Shown one piece after another: positions 1 to 7,632 of a DNA stretch of 64,000 nucleotides. The notes beneath the pieces were generated by a model. That model did not search any database. It saw only the letters and a program-made list of their open reading frames with translations, and was not told the origin of the DNA. Numbering within the stretch: the first letter of the stretch is position 1; each line of letters opens with the position of its first letter. Both the position numbers and the translations under genes were made by a program. The stretch is from Paenarthrobacter sp. A20. Its GTDB lineage: Bacteria > Actinomycetota > Actinomycetes > Actinomycetales > Micrococcaceae. The DNA lies in contig NZ_JALJWH010000001.1 in assembly GCF_024168825.1 (NCBI RefSeq), positions 930,001 through 994,000 of the forward strand, written 5' to 3'.

Positions 1-832
1 AGCTGAAACGGATATGGTTGGCCGCTGCTGTGTCGATGAGCTCCCGCAGCTCCTCAAGCTCCTGATTCGTGTAAAGGTCCCGCCATCGTTCCCTCAACAA
101 GGGATCGTCCTTCGGCGAATAGATGTAAGTGTTCATCTTCTGCCTGCCCGCGAATTCGATGACATCCAGGCGGGCCTGATGGGACCAGGGGGTGCCGTAG
201 AAGCCCTCGATGACACCGCGGGTTTCCATCAGCGGCCAGTCACCCACCAGGACCGGAACCACTGAACCGTCCCTGAGCACCTGCCGTAGGGTCTGGACGG
301 CGTGGAAGACGCCGTCGTTGTCCCGTCCTGCCAGCACGGCCGTCGGAATCCCGCCGGGCTGTCCTGTGGCAACCACATAGCCTTCTGCGTGCCCAAGAGC
401 GTCCCGGAGAGTGGCATCGCTGTCCAGCTGCAAATCGCTGAGAACCGGAGCTACGGCTGAGTCCACGCCCAAATGGATGGCAGATGACCCTTCGCGTGGG
501 TTCGCAAGCGCTGTCACCACCTCCGACGTGCCCCCGGCGCCTGCCACAAGGTCCTGCACTGCGGCGGTGGAGGCTTGATCCGTTCCAGCGGGGGCAACCA
601 CGTACACGTGGCCGTTCAAGGGAACAGGGCTGCCCGTTCCGGCCTTGGCGTGCTGCGGCACGGGGAAGATACTTGGAACGCCCGCCCTGTTTCCTTCGGG
701 CTCGTCAGGGCGGTCACGTGAAACAGCGAACCACCCGGCAACAACGAGCGCGGCCGTCAGCACCCCGGCCGCGGCCAGCAGCAGAACAGATCGCCGGCGC
801 TTGGTGCCGGTGCCGACGGGTGCCGTGTTCAA
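1..832 (-). CDS. GH84-type beta-N-acetylglucosaminidase, partial (C-terminus beyond left edge)
   Basis: The reading frame is open from a TTG at 832 to the left edge, so about 277 N-terminal residues are visible. The TTG is preceded directly by an in-frame TGA and by AAGGGG (841-846), which fixes the start. The N-terminus is basic (KRRR) followed by one hydrophobic segment, consistent with a signal peptide or signal anchor, so the protein is probably exported. A GH20b/GH84-like N-terminal domain leads into RGVIEGFYGTPWS and the stretch QKMNTYIYSPKDDP, which is the hallmark start of the GH84 (hyaluronidase/NagJ-like) catalytic barrel. The likely role is hydrolysis of GlcNAc-containing glycans. 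The catalytic Asp pair lies outside the window, so activity cannot be judged. Confidence 0.85.
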   Translation of the reverse strand, partial: MNTAPVGTGTKRRRSVLLLAAAGVLTAALVVAGWFAVSRDRPDEPEGNRAGVPSIFPVPQHAKAGTGSPVPLNGHVYVVAPAGTDQASTAAVQDLVAGAGGTSEVVTALANPREGSSAIHLGVDSAVAPVLSDLQLDSDATLRDALGHAEGYVVATGQPGGIPTAVLAGRDNDGVFHAVQTLRQVLRDGSVVPVLVGDWPLMETRGVIEGFYGTPWSHQARLDVIEFAGRQKMNTYIYSPKDDPLLRERWRDLYTNQELEELRELIDTAAANHIRFS

Positions 833-949
833 TCAGATAACCCCTTGGGTACGCCGTGACCGGCTCACTGGAATGCTGAGTCAAGACAACCACACTGTTG
901 GAGCATCAGATAGGGCTGGAGCGCTCCCCCGCCCCACTAGGGTTGATCC

Positions 950-1858
950 GTGACCCTTCTCATTGCTGCCCTCGGCGTACTGGGTGTTGCCTCTTCCGGA
1001 CCACTCATCGCAGGAACCCTTGGAGCCACCTCCGTTACGGCCTTGGCCATCGCCTTTTGGCGGAATGCGATAGGTGCGGTGGTAATGGCTGCTCCCGTCG
1101 CTATCCGTGAGCCAAAAGCATTCGGCAGGATCACCCGGCGCGAGTTTGGCTGGTCCGCCCTGGCCGCTATTGCACTTGCGTTCCACTTCGCCTGCTTCAT
1201 CACCGCGCTTCAGCTCACGTCCGTTGCGGCCGCTACGGCCTTGGTGTGCCTGCAATCGGCATGGATAGCGGTGTTCCAGATGTTCCGGGGTACACGGCAC
1301 CGCTGGCCGGTGTTGTTGGGCCTTGGGATCGCTTTTGGCGGCGTGGTTGCCATCACCGGATTCGACATGGGTTCATCTCCTGAAGCCCTGCTGGGCGATC
1401 TGCTGGCGCTGGCCGGCGGCGCGCTGGCTGGCCTCTATACCCTTGCGGGAGGGAAAGCCCGTCAATCCATGGGAACCGGGACCTACACGACGCTTTGCTA
1501 CGGCATGTGCGCGGCGATCGTGGCAGTGCTCGCCTTGTTCAGCGCGCAGCCACTGACAGGGTTCGACGCCGGAGGCTGGCTTGGCATTATCGCCATCACC
1601 GTTTGCGCCCAGCTGGTGGGGCACACGGCCTTCAACCATCTGCTTGCCACGATGAGCCCTTTGTTGGTGTCCATGATCATCCTGCTGGAAATCCCGGGTG
1701 CAGCAATCCTGGCAGCCATTTTCCTGAATGAGACCTTGCCGGCGGGCACCTATGCGGGATTGGCGCTGATTCTTGTTGGCCTGGCCGTGGTCGTTGCCGG
1801 GCAGCGGCGTGGCCGGACTGAAGCAGACCGGCGCGAACCCGAGCTTGGCGCTGACTGA
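950..1858 (+). CDS. EamA/DMT-family transporter
   Basis: A 302-residue, very hydrophobic protein starting at GTG 950. It has about ten predicted membrane segments arranged as two EamA repeats (roughly residues 5-130 and 145-285) and a short charged C-terminal tail. This is the usual length and topology of drug/metabolite transporter exporters, which move small metabolites or amino acids across the cytoplasmic membrane. The second repeat ends with the typical pattern ILLEIPGAAILAAIFLNETL. It is divergent from the GH84 gene and convergent with the glycosyltransferase. The substrate cannot be read from the sequence. Confidence 0.85.
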   Translation: MTLLIAALGVLGVASSGPLIAGTLGATSVTALAIAFWRNAIGAVVMAAPVAIREPKAFGRITRREFGWSALAAIALAFHFACFITALQLTSVAAATALVCLQSAWIAVFQMFRGTRHRWPVLLGLGIAFGGVVAITGFDMGSSPEALLGDLLALAGGALAGLYTLAGGKARQSMGTGTYTTLCYGMCAAIVAVLALFSAQPLTGFDAGGWLGIIAITVCAQLVGHTAFNHLLATMSPLLVSMIILLEIPGAAILAAIFLNETLPAGTYAGLALILVGLAVVVAGQRRGRTEADRREPELGAD

Positions 1859-1897
1859 CGTTCCGGCGTCGTGCGTATGCCGTGGGGCGCAGGGCGC

Positions 1898-2776
1898 CTA
1901 AACACCACCGCGGCGGGCGCCTTGGGCGGTGTTGGCCGTATGGATGGCCCGTAGCAACTTTGCCGGGAAGTACACAGAGAAGAACACCACCATGGGCGCT
2001 TTCAATGCCATCTTCTTGACGTTGTGGGCCTTGTACGTCCGGTCGAAACGTTGGACGTAGTAGCGGTAATCGCGAGGTGAGTCCTCGAGGCGGCGGGCAG
2101 ACATGCCGGACACCATCTGGGGCAGGTACTGCACTTTGAGGTCGTGTTCGAAGAGGTGCAGCGAGAGATCGATGTCCTCGTGCATCTCGTCCCTGGGGTC
2201 CAGGCACGCTTCGTCGCGGATGGTTTCCCATGCGGTGCGACGCAGGGCCATGTTGGAACCGAAAAGGAAGTGGTACTGGTGCTTGGCCAGCCGCAACATG
2301 AGTTGGCGCATCTTGTCGTCGGCCTTGAGCCCGAAGCGGCGCATGGGCATGTCGTAGTAGACCACTGGTCCTGTGGCGGCGGCGACCGAGGGATCCATGA
2401 ATGCCTTTTGGACCTGCTCCACCCAGTCGGGTTCCAGAACGGAGTCGGCGTCGATCCGGCCAACAACGTCGCCCGTGGCGTTGTTCAGCCCGTGATTCCG
2501 GGTGGGAATCAGGCCCTGCGCGGCTTCCTGCCGCAGGAGGATGATGGGGCTTTCCGGATATTCCTGCTGCATCTGCCGCACAATTTTGGCCGTGCGGTCC
2601 GTGGACAGATTGTCCACCACGATGATCTCATCGGCAGGTACGGACTGGTAGATGGCCGCGATGAGGCACTGGCGAATGACGCTTTCCTCGTTATACGCCG
2701 GGATGACAATGGACACGCCCGGGAGCACCGGACCATCCTGAAGGGCACCCGCAGAGGGTCTATCGGCTGACATCAC
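1898..2776 (-). CDS. Family 2 glycosyltransferase
   Basis: A 292-residue GT-A type glycosyltransferase. The N-terminal Rossmann-like part reads VSIVIPAYNEESVIRQCL, followed by EIIVVDNLSTDRT (nucleotide-sugar binding) and the metal-binding motif GRIDADSVLEPDW near residue 110. The acceptor region carries HEDIDLSLHLFEHD, the usual ED motif of inverting GT2 enzymes. The final 35 residues contain a hydrophobic stretch that could dock at the membrane. It probably adds a sugar to an envelope polymer or lipid. It is separated from the upstream same-strand gene by a strong hairpin, so it is likely transcribed on its own. Sugar and acceptor are unknown. Confidence 0.87.
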   Translation of the reverse strand: MMSADRPSAGALQDGPVLPGVSIVIPAYNEESVIRQCLIAAIYQSVPADEIIVVDNLSTDRTAKIVRQMQQEYPESPIILLRQEAAQGLIPTRNHGLNNATGDVVGRIDADSVLEPDWVEQVQKAFMDPSVAAATGPVVYYDMPMRRFGLKADDKMRQLMLRLAKHQYHFLFGSNMALRRTAWETIRDEACLDPRDEMHEDIDLSLHLFEHDLKVQYLPQMVSGMSARRLEDSPRDYRYYVQRFDRTYKAHNVKKMALKAPMVVFFSVYFPAKLLRAIHTANTAQGARRGGV

Positions 2777-2838
2777 TCCAAATCTAACACCCGTGGCAGT
2801 GCGTCCGATGGAGGCTTTGGTTACAAGCCGGCAAACAC

Positions 2839-2872
2839 TGAAGGGACCCCGGCCGAGGCCGGGATCCCTTCA
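2839..2872 (-). terminator. Intergenic hairpin terminator
   Basis: Two 16-base arms (2839-2854 and 2857-2872) pair with one mismatch around a 2-base centre. The outer eight pairs are TGAAGGGA/TCCCTTCA. It lies after the stop of the repeat protein gene (2914) and before the glycosyltransferase start, so it most likely ends the repeat-protein transcript. There is no long U run. Confidence 0.7.
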
Positions 2873-2913
2873 ATTGCCTGACTTGATGCCCTGGTGGGGC
2901 GGTTCGTCAGGTG

Positions 2914-3891
2914 TTAGTTCTGTGTACCTTTGGCAGCGGAGTCCGTGCCTTCGGTGTCCTTGTGCAGGCTGGCAGCGATGTTCTTGACGGCAGTCTTGGC
3001 GTCGGTGGCCACCTTGGCCGTGGAATCTTCAACGTTCTTGAAGGCGTCCTTGGTTGCCTGCTCAGCCTCAGCTGCTGCTTCTTCCGGAGTGATGTCCGAG
3101 GTGCCGGACGCTGTGGCTGCTGCCGTGGCTGACGCAGCAGCATCGGCCGGAGCCGGAGCCGGAGCTGCCGACGTTGCCGGTACCGGAGCGGGCGTCGGTG
3201 TGACCGGGGAAGGCGTCTTCCACGGATCCTCCACCGGCTTGGAAGCCTTCCATGCGGCAACACCGGCGGCAGCGGCTGCGGCGATAACAGTCACGATCAG
3301 CCAGCCGCGCTTCTTGGGCTTCGGTTCTTTGCCCAGCTTGGAGGAGACGGCCTTGGTCGCATCCTCCGCCACTGCCTTGATCTGCTTGCCGGTGGCCTGC
3401 GCCTGCTCTTGGACGCTGTGCACGACGCCGGAATCGACCAGCTTCTGCGCTACGGCGTCAACCTGGGCCGGCGCGTTCTCCAAGGCGTGGTGGACTGCTA
3501 CCGATGCCTGGCCCAATTGCTCGGACAGCTTGGGCAGGTATTCGTCCACTACTTTGTCCCGGGCGTGGCCAAGCGCCGGAGTTGCCTTGTTGAGCGTCTC
3601 CTGGATCCTGGGTGTTGCGTCCTCCACTGCGTCATGGATCTTCGGCGCGAGGTGCGCCAGTCCATCCTGAATCCGCGGCGTAACCACTGCAACGCCGTCG
3701 GCGAGGTTGTGCGCAGCGGACTTCAGCCCCTCTTGGATCTTGGGGGAAGCGGTGTCAATGCCGTGCTGGATACGCGGAACAGCCCAGTTGACGGCTGCTT
3801 CCACACGGGGCGCAGCCCAGTCGCGGGCGTTATCCACGCCGGTCACAACGGATTGTTCGAGGTCGCGGGCAATACGGTCTGATTTCTTCAC
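2914..3891 (-). CDS. Helical-repeat membrane protein of unknown function
   Basis: A 325-residue protein. I chose GTG 3891 because GGAGG lies 5 bases upstream; an ATG 57 bases further upstream lacks such a site. Residues about 20-130 consist of imperfect, Pro-punctuated amphipathic helical units of the form APRVEAAVNWAVPRIQHGID, VTPRIQDGLAHLAPKIHDAV and so on, resembling apolipoprotein or phasin-like repeats. One transmembrane segment follows (GWLIVTVIAAAAAAGVAAW), then a Pro/Ala/Thr-rich linker and a C-terminal coiled-coil region. The repeats are predicted cytoplasmic and the tail external. I do not recognise a characterised family. Membrane binding by the amphipathic helices is inference. 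Confidence 0.8.
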   Translation of the reverse strand: MKKSDRIARDLEQSVVTGVDNARDWAAPRVEAAVNWAVPRIQHGIDTASPKIQEGLKSAAHNLADGVAVVTPRIQDGLAHLAPKIHDAVEDATPRIQETLNKATPALGHARDKVVDEYLPKLSEQLGQASVAVHHALENAPAQVDAVAQKLVDSGVVHSVQEQAQATGKQIKAVAEDATKAVSSKLGKEPKPKKRGWLIVTVIAAAAAAGVAAWKASKPVEDPWKTPSPVTPTPAPVPATSAAPAPAPADAAASATAAATASGTSDITPEEAAAEAEQATKDAFKNVEDSTAKVATDAKTAVKNIAASLHKDTEGTDSAAKGTQN

Positions 3892-4044
3892 AACTACCTC
3901 CCGATACACATGCTCGTTTGTTGCTAGCCTACGTCGCTTGGGGAACACCGGCTATTCATCTGCCGGATTCGTCCCGGATTTCACCGAGCGCGGAACCGGC
4001 TTTACAACAGCACCGGCGTTGACCCTGCATGAAACAATGGGGCC

Positions 4045-4587
4045 ATGACCATCGCAACCGCAAAAGCAACGATCCACACGACCCTCGGCGACATCAAGGT
4101 TGACCTCTTCGGCAACCACGCGCCCAAGACGGTCGCCAACTTCATTGGCTTGGCCACGGGCGAAAAGTCCTGGAACCACCCTGAAACGGGCGAAGACAAG
4201 ACCGGGACGCCGCTGTATGACGGCACCATTTTCCACCGGATCATCAAGGACTTCATGATCCAGGGTGGCGATCCCCTGGGTCGCGGCGTTGGCGGACCGG
4301 GTTACCAGTTCGACGACGAAATCCACCCGGAACTGACCTTCAACGCTCCTTACAAGCTGGCCATGGCCAATGCGGGTATCCAGATGGGCAAGGGCACCAA
4401 CGGGTCACAGTTCTTCATCACCACCGTGAACACCGACTGGCTGTTCGGCAAGCACAGCATCTTCGGTGAAGTCACTGACGAGGAATCCCGCAAGGTTGTG
4501 GACTCGATCGAGGCTGTCCGCACCGGCATGGGTGACCGCCCCGTTGAGGACGTCGTCATCAACAGCATCGACATCGAACAGCTCTAG
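4045..4587 (+). CDS. ppiA: Peptidyl-prolyl cis-trans isomerase, cyclophilin type
   Basis: A 180-residue single-domain cyclophilin without a signal peptide, so cytoplasmic. Catalytic-core motifs are present: FHRIIKDFMIQGGDP (Arg and Phe of the active site) and NGSQFFITTVNTDWLFGKHSIFGEV (the Q-F-F-I and W/H pocket). It catalyses cis/trans isomerisation of X-Pro bonds during folding. It is followed 21 bases later by the rhomboid gene. This pair near the replication origin is common in Arthrobacter and relatives. Confidence 0.95.
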   Translation: MTIATAKATIHTTLGDIKVDLFGNHAPKTVANFIGLATGEKSWNHPETGEDKTGTPLYDGTIFHRIIKDFMIQGGDPLGRGVGGPGYQFDDEIHPELTFNAPYKLAMANAGIQMGKGTNGSQFFITTVNTDWLFGKHSIFGEVTDEESRKVVDSIEAVRTGMGDRPVEDVVINSIDIEQL

Positions 4588-4608
4588 TCACAACCTGAAC
4601 CTGAGCTC

Positions 4609-5463
4609 ATGAGTTACGGAATTCCGTCGGCAGAGCCGTCCGCTGATATTCCGGTGTGCCCAAGGCACCCGGACAGGCCTTCCTATGTGCGGTGCCAGCG
4701 CTGCGGGCGCCCTGCGTGCCCCGAGTGCCAGCGGGCGGCCGCCGTCGGGTTCCAATGCGTTGACTGCGTCAACGAACAAAAACGTACGACGCCGACATAC
4801 CGGTCGCCGTACGGCGGCGCCTTGGCCGTGGGACGGCCGTTGGTGACGTACGTGATCATCGGCTTGTGCCTGCTGATCTTCGTCCTTCAGTGGATTGTGC
4901 CAGGGGACTTCGTCTTCCAGAACTTCGCCTTCGCGAATATCTTCGCCGATAGCCAACCGTGGCGCATGCTCACCGCAGCCTTCCTGCATTCGCAGGGATT
5001 CCTGCTTCATATTGTCTTGAACATGTACACGCTGTGGATCTTCGGACAAGCCCTGGAGCCGTTGCTCGGGCGGATCCGCTTCCTCGCTTTGTACCTGATC
5101 TCTGCCATCGGCGGATCGGTGGGCTACTTGGCCCTCACCCCCATGTTGCCGCCCGTAGCCGTCGTTGGCGCTTCCGGTGCCATCTTCGGTCTCTTCGGCG
5201 CCATGCTGGTGGTACAACGTCATCGCGGCGGAGAAACCAAGCAACTCTGGGTCCTGATCGCCATCAATGGCGCGATCGGATTCTTTGTCCCCAGCATTGC
5301 CTGGCAGGCCCACCTGGGAGGTCTGATCACCGGCGGCCTCGCGGCCGCCGTCATCGCCTATGCCCCGCGCGGCAAGAACCAGGCCTTGCTGCAGGCCGGG
5401 GGGCTCATCCTCGTGGCCGGCCTGTTGGCTATAGTTACCGTGTTCCGCGTCACCGCTGGATAG
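4609..5463 (+). CDS. Rhomboid intramembrane serine protease with N-terminal zinc ribbon
   Basis: A 284-residue protein. Residues about 14-45 form a Cys/His-rich B-box-like zinc ribbon (CPRHPDRPSYVRCQRCGRPACPEC, then CVDC). Seven hydrophobic segments follow. The active-site serine sits in GASGAIFGLFGAML and the catalytic histidine in AHLGGLITG; the HSQGFLLHIVLNMYTLW region supplies the conserved loop and N-M-Y helix. It should cleave membrane proteins within the bilayer. It starts 21 bases after ppiA and is probably co-transcribed. Substrates are unknown. Confidence 0.92.
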   Translation: MSYGIPSAEPSADIPVCPRHPDRPSYVRCQRCGRPACPECQRAAAVGFQCVDCVNEQKRTTPTYRSPYGGALAVGRPLVTYVIIGLCLLIFVLQWIVPGDFVFQNFAFANIFADSQPWRMLTAAFLHSQGFLLHIVLNMYTLWIFGQALEPLLGRIRFLALYLISAIGGSVGYLALTPMLPPVAVVGASGAIFGLFGAMLVVQRHRGGETKQLWVLIAINGAIGFFVPSIAWQAHLGGLITGGLAAAVIAYAPRGKNQALLQAGGLILVAGLLAIVTVFRVTAG

Positions 5464-5487
5464 CGGGCTTCCCGTGCTCCATCTTTC

Positions 5488-5525
5488 TTAGACCACCGCA
5501 GGCTTCTTTAGACCACCGCAGGCTT
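5488..5525 (+). repeat. Tandem duplication of a gene tail (18-base unit, period 20)
   Basis: The unit TTAGACCACCGCAGGCTT occurs at 5488-5505 and again at 5508-5525. Read on the minus strand it is the last codons plus TAA stop of the GyrI-like gene, copied immediately downstream of the stop. The second copy is untranslated. It looks like a local slippage duplication. Confidence 0.9.
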
Positions 5526-6134
5526 GACCGGCTGGCGGAGGATGGTCTTCAGCTTTTCCGGTGCCGTCCGGCGCACATCGCCGAGGTAGATTTCATGGTG
5601 CTTCCCGGTCATCGCCAGGGAGTTCCCGGGGATAAAGCTGCTGTGCATCTCCTCGAGGACCGGTCCCTCAGCGTCGTATGGCCCTATATGGAGCGTCTGC
5701 ACGCTCAACCCCTCTTCAAGCGTCTCCAAGCGGAGCGCCTCCAATGCCGGGGCCTCCCCCTTCTTGTTCTTGGCAACCACTTCGCGCGCAGCGTCGAAAT
5801 GCTCAGACGTGATCCAGCCCGGAACCATGTTCATCAGCGTCCAGTCCCACTGTGACTTGTCCCGGGCGCTGGTGAACGCCTCCATGTCATCAGCCCACCA
5901 GAGGCCCTCCAAGGGCATCACACCGTAATCCTTGTCGAGTTCGTTCTTGCTGAAGAACTTCAGCTTGTAGGCGACTGGATACAGCGTGGCCAGTGCGTCC
6001 TTATAGGCCTCGGAGGTGTTGGGATTCCCGTGGCCGTCGATCATCAGAAACTGCAGGGGTGGGACGGTCACCAAGGAGAACTCACCGTGCTTGGCACTGT
6101 AGGTCCGGATCTCTTTCTTGAAGTCGCTCTTCAT
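5508..6134 (-). CDS. GyrI-like small-molecule-binding domain protein
   Basis: A 208-residue protein if started at ATG 6134 (MKSDFKKEIRTYS), which matches the usual start of this family; an upstream in-frame ATG would add 18 residues without a clear ribosome site. The fold is suggested by VTVPPLQFLMIDGHGNPNTSEAY at the N-terminus and by a second half containing LSVQTLHIGPYDAEGPVLEEMH, typical of the GyrI-like/SOUL-type (COG4832) proteins. There is no DNA-binding domain, so it is not itself a regulator. The family binds hydrophobic or cationic small molecules and some members hydrolyse them; here the role is unknown. Its 3' end is duplicated downstream. Confidence 0.8.
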   Translation of the reverse strand: MKSDFKKEIRTYSAKHGEFSLVTVPPLQFLMIDGHGNPNTSEAYKDALATLYPVAYKLKFFSKNELDKDYGVMPLEGLWWADDMEAFTSARDKSQWDWTLMNMVPGWITSEHFDAAREVVAKNKKGEAPALEALRLETLEEGLSVQTLHIGPYDAEGPVLEEMHSSFIPGNSLAMTGKHHEIYLGDVRRTAPEKLKTILRQPVKPAVV

Positions 6135-6227
6135 GGCACCACGGTACGCCCAGGGAAATCCGCCACGGTACTCGATCCGGGAACCCACCTAGGACAAGTT
6201 ATCCACAGCTGTTATCCACACTGTGCG

Positions 6228-6466
6228 TAACTTACATGGGTGTAGTTAGAGCTTCATTGTGTCGGTGGGGCCGTCAGATCGGCAGATATCCCCGGAAAGG
6301 CATGAATTTCTCCACACCTGTGGATAACTTTGTCCCCGCCCAGGCCGGATATGTGGATAAAGAGGGCCAAATGCCTGCACATGTGGACAACCCTGTTAAT
6401 TACGCCCTGCAGCAGTAGCTATCAACAGGCTTATCAACATTGTTAATAACTTACACGCGTGTAGTT
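6228..6466. repeat. Pair of 20-base motifs inside the DnaA-box cluster
   Basis: TAACTTACATGGGTGTAGTT (6228-6247) and TAACTTACACGCGTGTAGTT (6447-6466) match at 18 of 20 positions in direct orientation, 219 bases apart. The second contains the palindrome ACACGCGTGT. They are a candidate site for a second DNA-binding protein acting with DnaA. Confidence 0.7.
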
Positions 6467-6519
6467 CACGCTAGGTCCGGAGCTCTGAGCCCCGGCATCG
6501 CGGGGATTCGCGCAGGGAA

Positions 6520-6557
6520 ACCCACACGTTATCCCCACCTGTGGATAACGTGTGGGT
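6520..6557. repeat. 15-base-arm inverted repeat spanning two DnaA boxes
   Basis: The arms at 6520-6534 and 6543-6557 are perfectly complementary (core CCACACGTTATCC / GGATAACGTGTGG) with an 8-base centre. One arm includes the near-consensus box TTATCCCCA and the other the perfect box TGTGGATAA, placing two DnaA boxes head to head. It could act as a DnaA pair-binding site or as a cruciform. Confidence 0.85.
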
Positions 6558-6911
6558 AGGTGGTTGTTATTAAGTGGGTAACTTTCAGACCAGGTTGCCC
6601 TTGCGCAGGGAAACGTGTCCGCGGAAGGGCATAGGGCCGAGACCCTCCGGAATGACTCCAAGCAAATCCGGCAATGCCGCGATGTTGAACTTTCGATGAA
6701 GTTTGGAGCACTATCCACAGCGCAGTACACAGTGGGTATAACTGTCCCCACCCGGACGGCACGATCATAATCTGCGCCAGTGCACCGATTTCGAGCCAAT
6801 ATGCATGGATGTCCACAGAGTTTATCCACGCCTGTGGATAAAGTTGCCCACTTCTGTGGACAAGGGTTGGGGATTACCGTGGCAAAGAATCGTCACGGGT
6901 GGGCCCGCAGT

Positions 6912-7511
6912 TCAGGACCATACCCCCGACGACCCGCGGCGATGGCTGTCCATCAGGTGGGTGTCAATGATTCCAATTGCTTCCATCAAGGCATACATGG
7001 TGGTGGGCCCGACGAATGCGAAACCCTTCTTCCTGAGTGCCTTGGATAAGGCAATTGACTCAGGGGACGTTGTGGGGATGTCGGCGAAGGTGTGGGGCGC
7101 CGGCGTGGAGGTGGGCTGGAAAGACCACACGAAGTCAACCAGGCCTCCTTCGTCGCGCAGGGCGATGGTGGCTTTGGCATTGGTGATGGCGGCGCGGATT
7201 TTGAGTCGGTTGCGGACGATCCCGGCATCGAGCATGAGCCGCTCAACGTCGTCTTCGGTGAAGGCGGCAACGCTTTCCGGGTGGAAGTCCAGGAACGCCT
7301 TCCTGAAAGCCTCCCGTTTCCGGAGGATGGTGGCCCACGAAAGACCCGCTTGGAACGCCTCGAGGCTAATGCGTTCGTACATGCCCTGCTCGTCGCGGAC
7401 AGGCATGCCCCATTCGTGATCGTAATAGGCCTGCATGAGGGGATCCGAAGCAGCCCACAGGGGACGGGCAAGGCCGTCCTCACCGATGGTGGTGCCGTTG
7501 TCCGGGGTCAT
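6912..7511 (-). CDS. tag: DNA-3-methyladenine glycosylase I
   Basis: A 199-residue Tag-family enzyme that excises 3-methyladenine from alkylated DNA. The start ATG 7511 has GGAGGAGC directly upstream. The N-terminus (RPLWAASDPLMQAYYDHEWGMPV) and the helix-hairpin-helix core (ISLEAFQAGLSWATILRKREAFRKAF) match Tag, including the conserved Glu and Trp near SLEAFQAGLSW. The family's zinc ligands are missing: the N-terminal Cys and His positions read Pro/Leu and Tyr, and the C-terminal His/Cys site reads DTHLMDSHRRG without Cys. It follows the alkB-ogt operon by about 120 bases on the same strand and fits an alkylation-repair unit. Confidence 0.9.
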   Translation of the reverse strand: MTPDNGTTIGEDGLARPLWAASDPLMQAYYDHEWGMPVRDEQGMYERISLEAFQAGLSWATILRKREAFRKAFLDFHPESVAAFTEDDVERLMLDAGIVRNRLKIRAAITNAKATIALRDEGGLVDFVWSFQPTSTPAPHTFADIPTTSPESIALSKALRKKGFAFVGPTTMYALMEAIGIIDTHLMDSHRRGSSGVWS

Positions 7512-7632
7512 TCATGCTCCTCCGCGGCTCCGGCCAGTTGTTTGGCTTCTGGGGATATTCTGCCGGGTGCCTCCGACATTCAATGCCTCTGGTGCTGGAT
7601 GCTCCAACGCTCGGTGCCTTGGAATTACCGCC

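Larger units (their letters stand above)
6135..6911. other. Gene-free DnaA-box cluster (oriC-like/datA-like region)
   Basis: No convincing gene lies in this 777-base interval. It holds six perfect DnaA boxes (TTATCCACA or its complement) at 6199-6207, 6212-6220, 6319-6327, 6352-6360, 6540-6548 and 6833-6841. Six further boxes with one mismatch lie at 6382-6390, 6431-6439, 6529-6537, 6711-6719, 6822-6830 and 6855-6863. AT-rich stretches lie at about 6419-6455 and 6560-6590. It also contains a 15-base-arm inverted repeat and a twice-repeated 20-base motif, listed separately. No dnaA or dnaN flanks it, so a DnaA-titrating or accessory replication locus near the origin is more likely than oriC itself. 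Confidence 0.85.

Noticed and set aside
6236..6829. Short open frames on both strands in the DnaA-box region
   Set aside because: They run through repeats and DnaA boxes, lack ribosome sites and show no protein-like pattern.
6190..6863. DnaA-box cluster as the chromosomal origin oriC
   Set aside because: No dnaA, dnaN, rpmH or gyrase genes flank it; the actinobacterial oriC lies between dnaA and dnaN. Kept as an accessory cluster.
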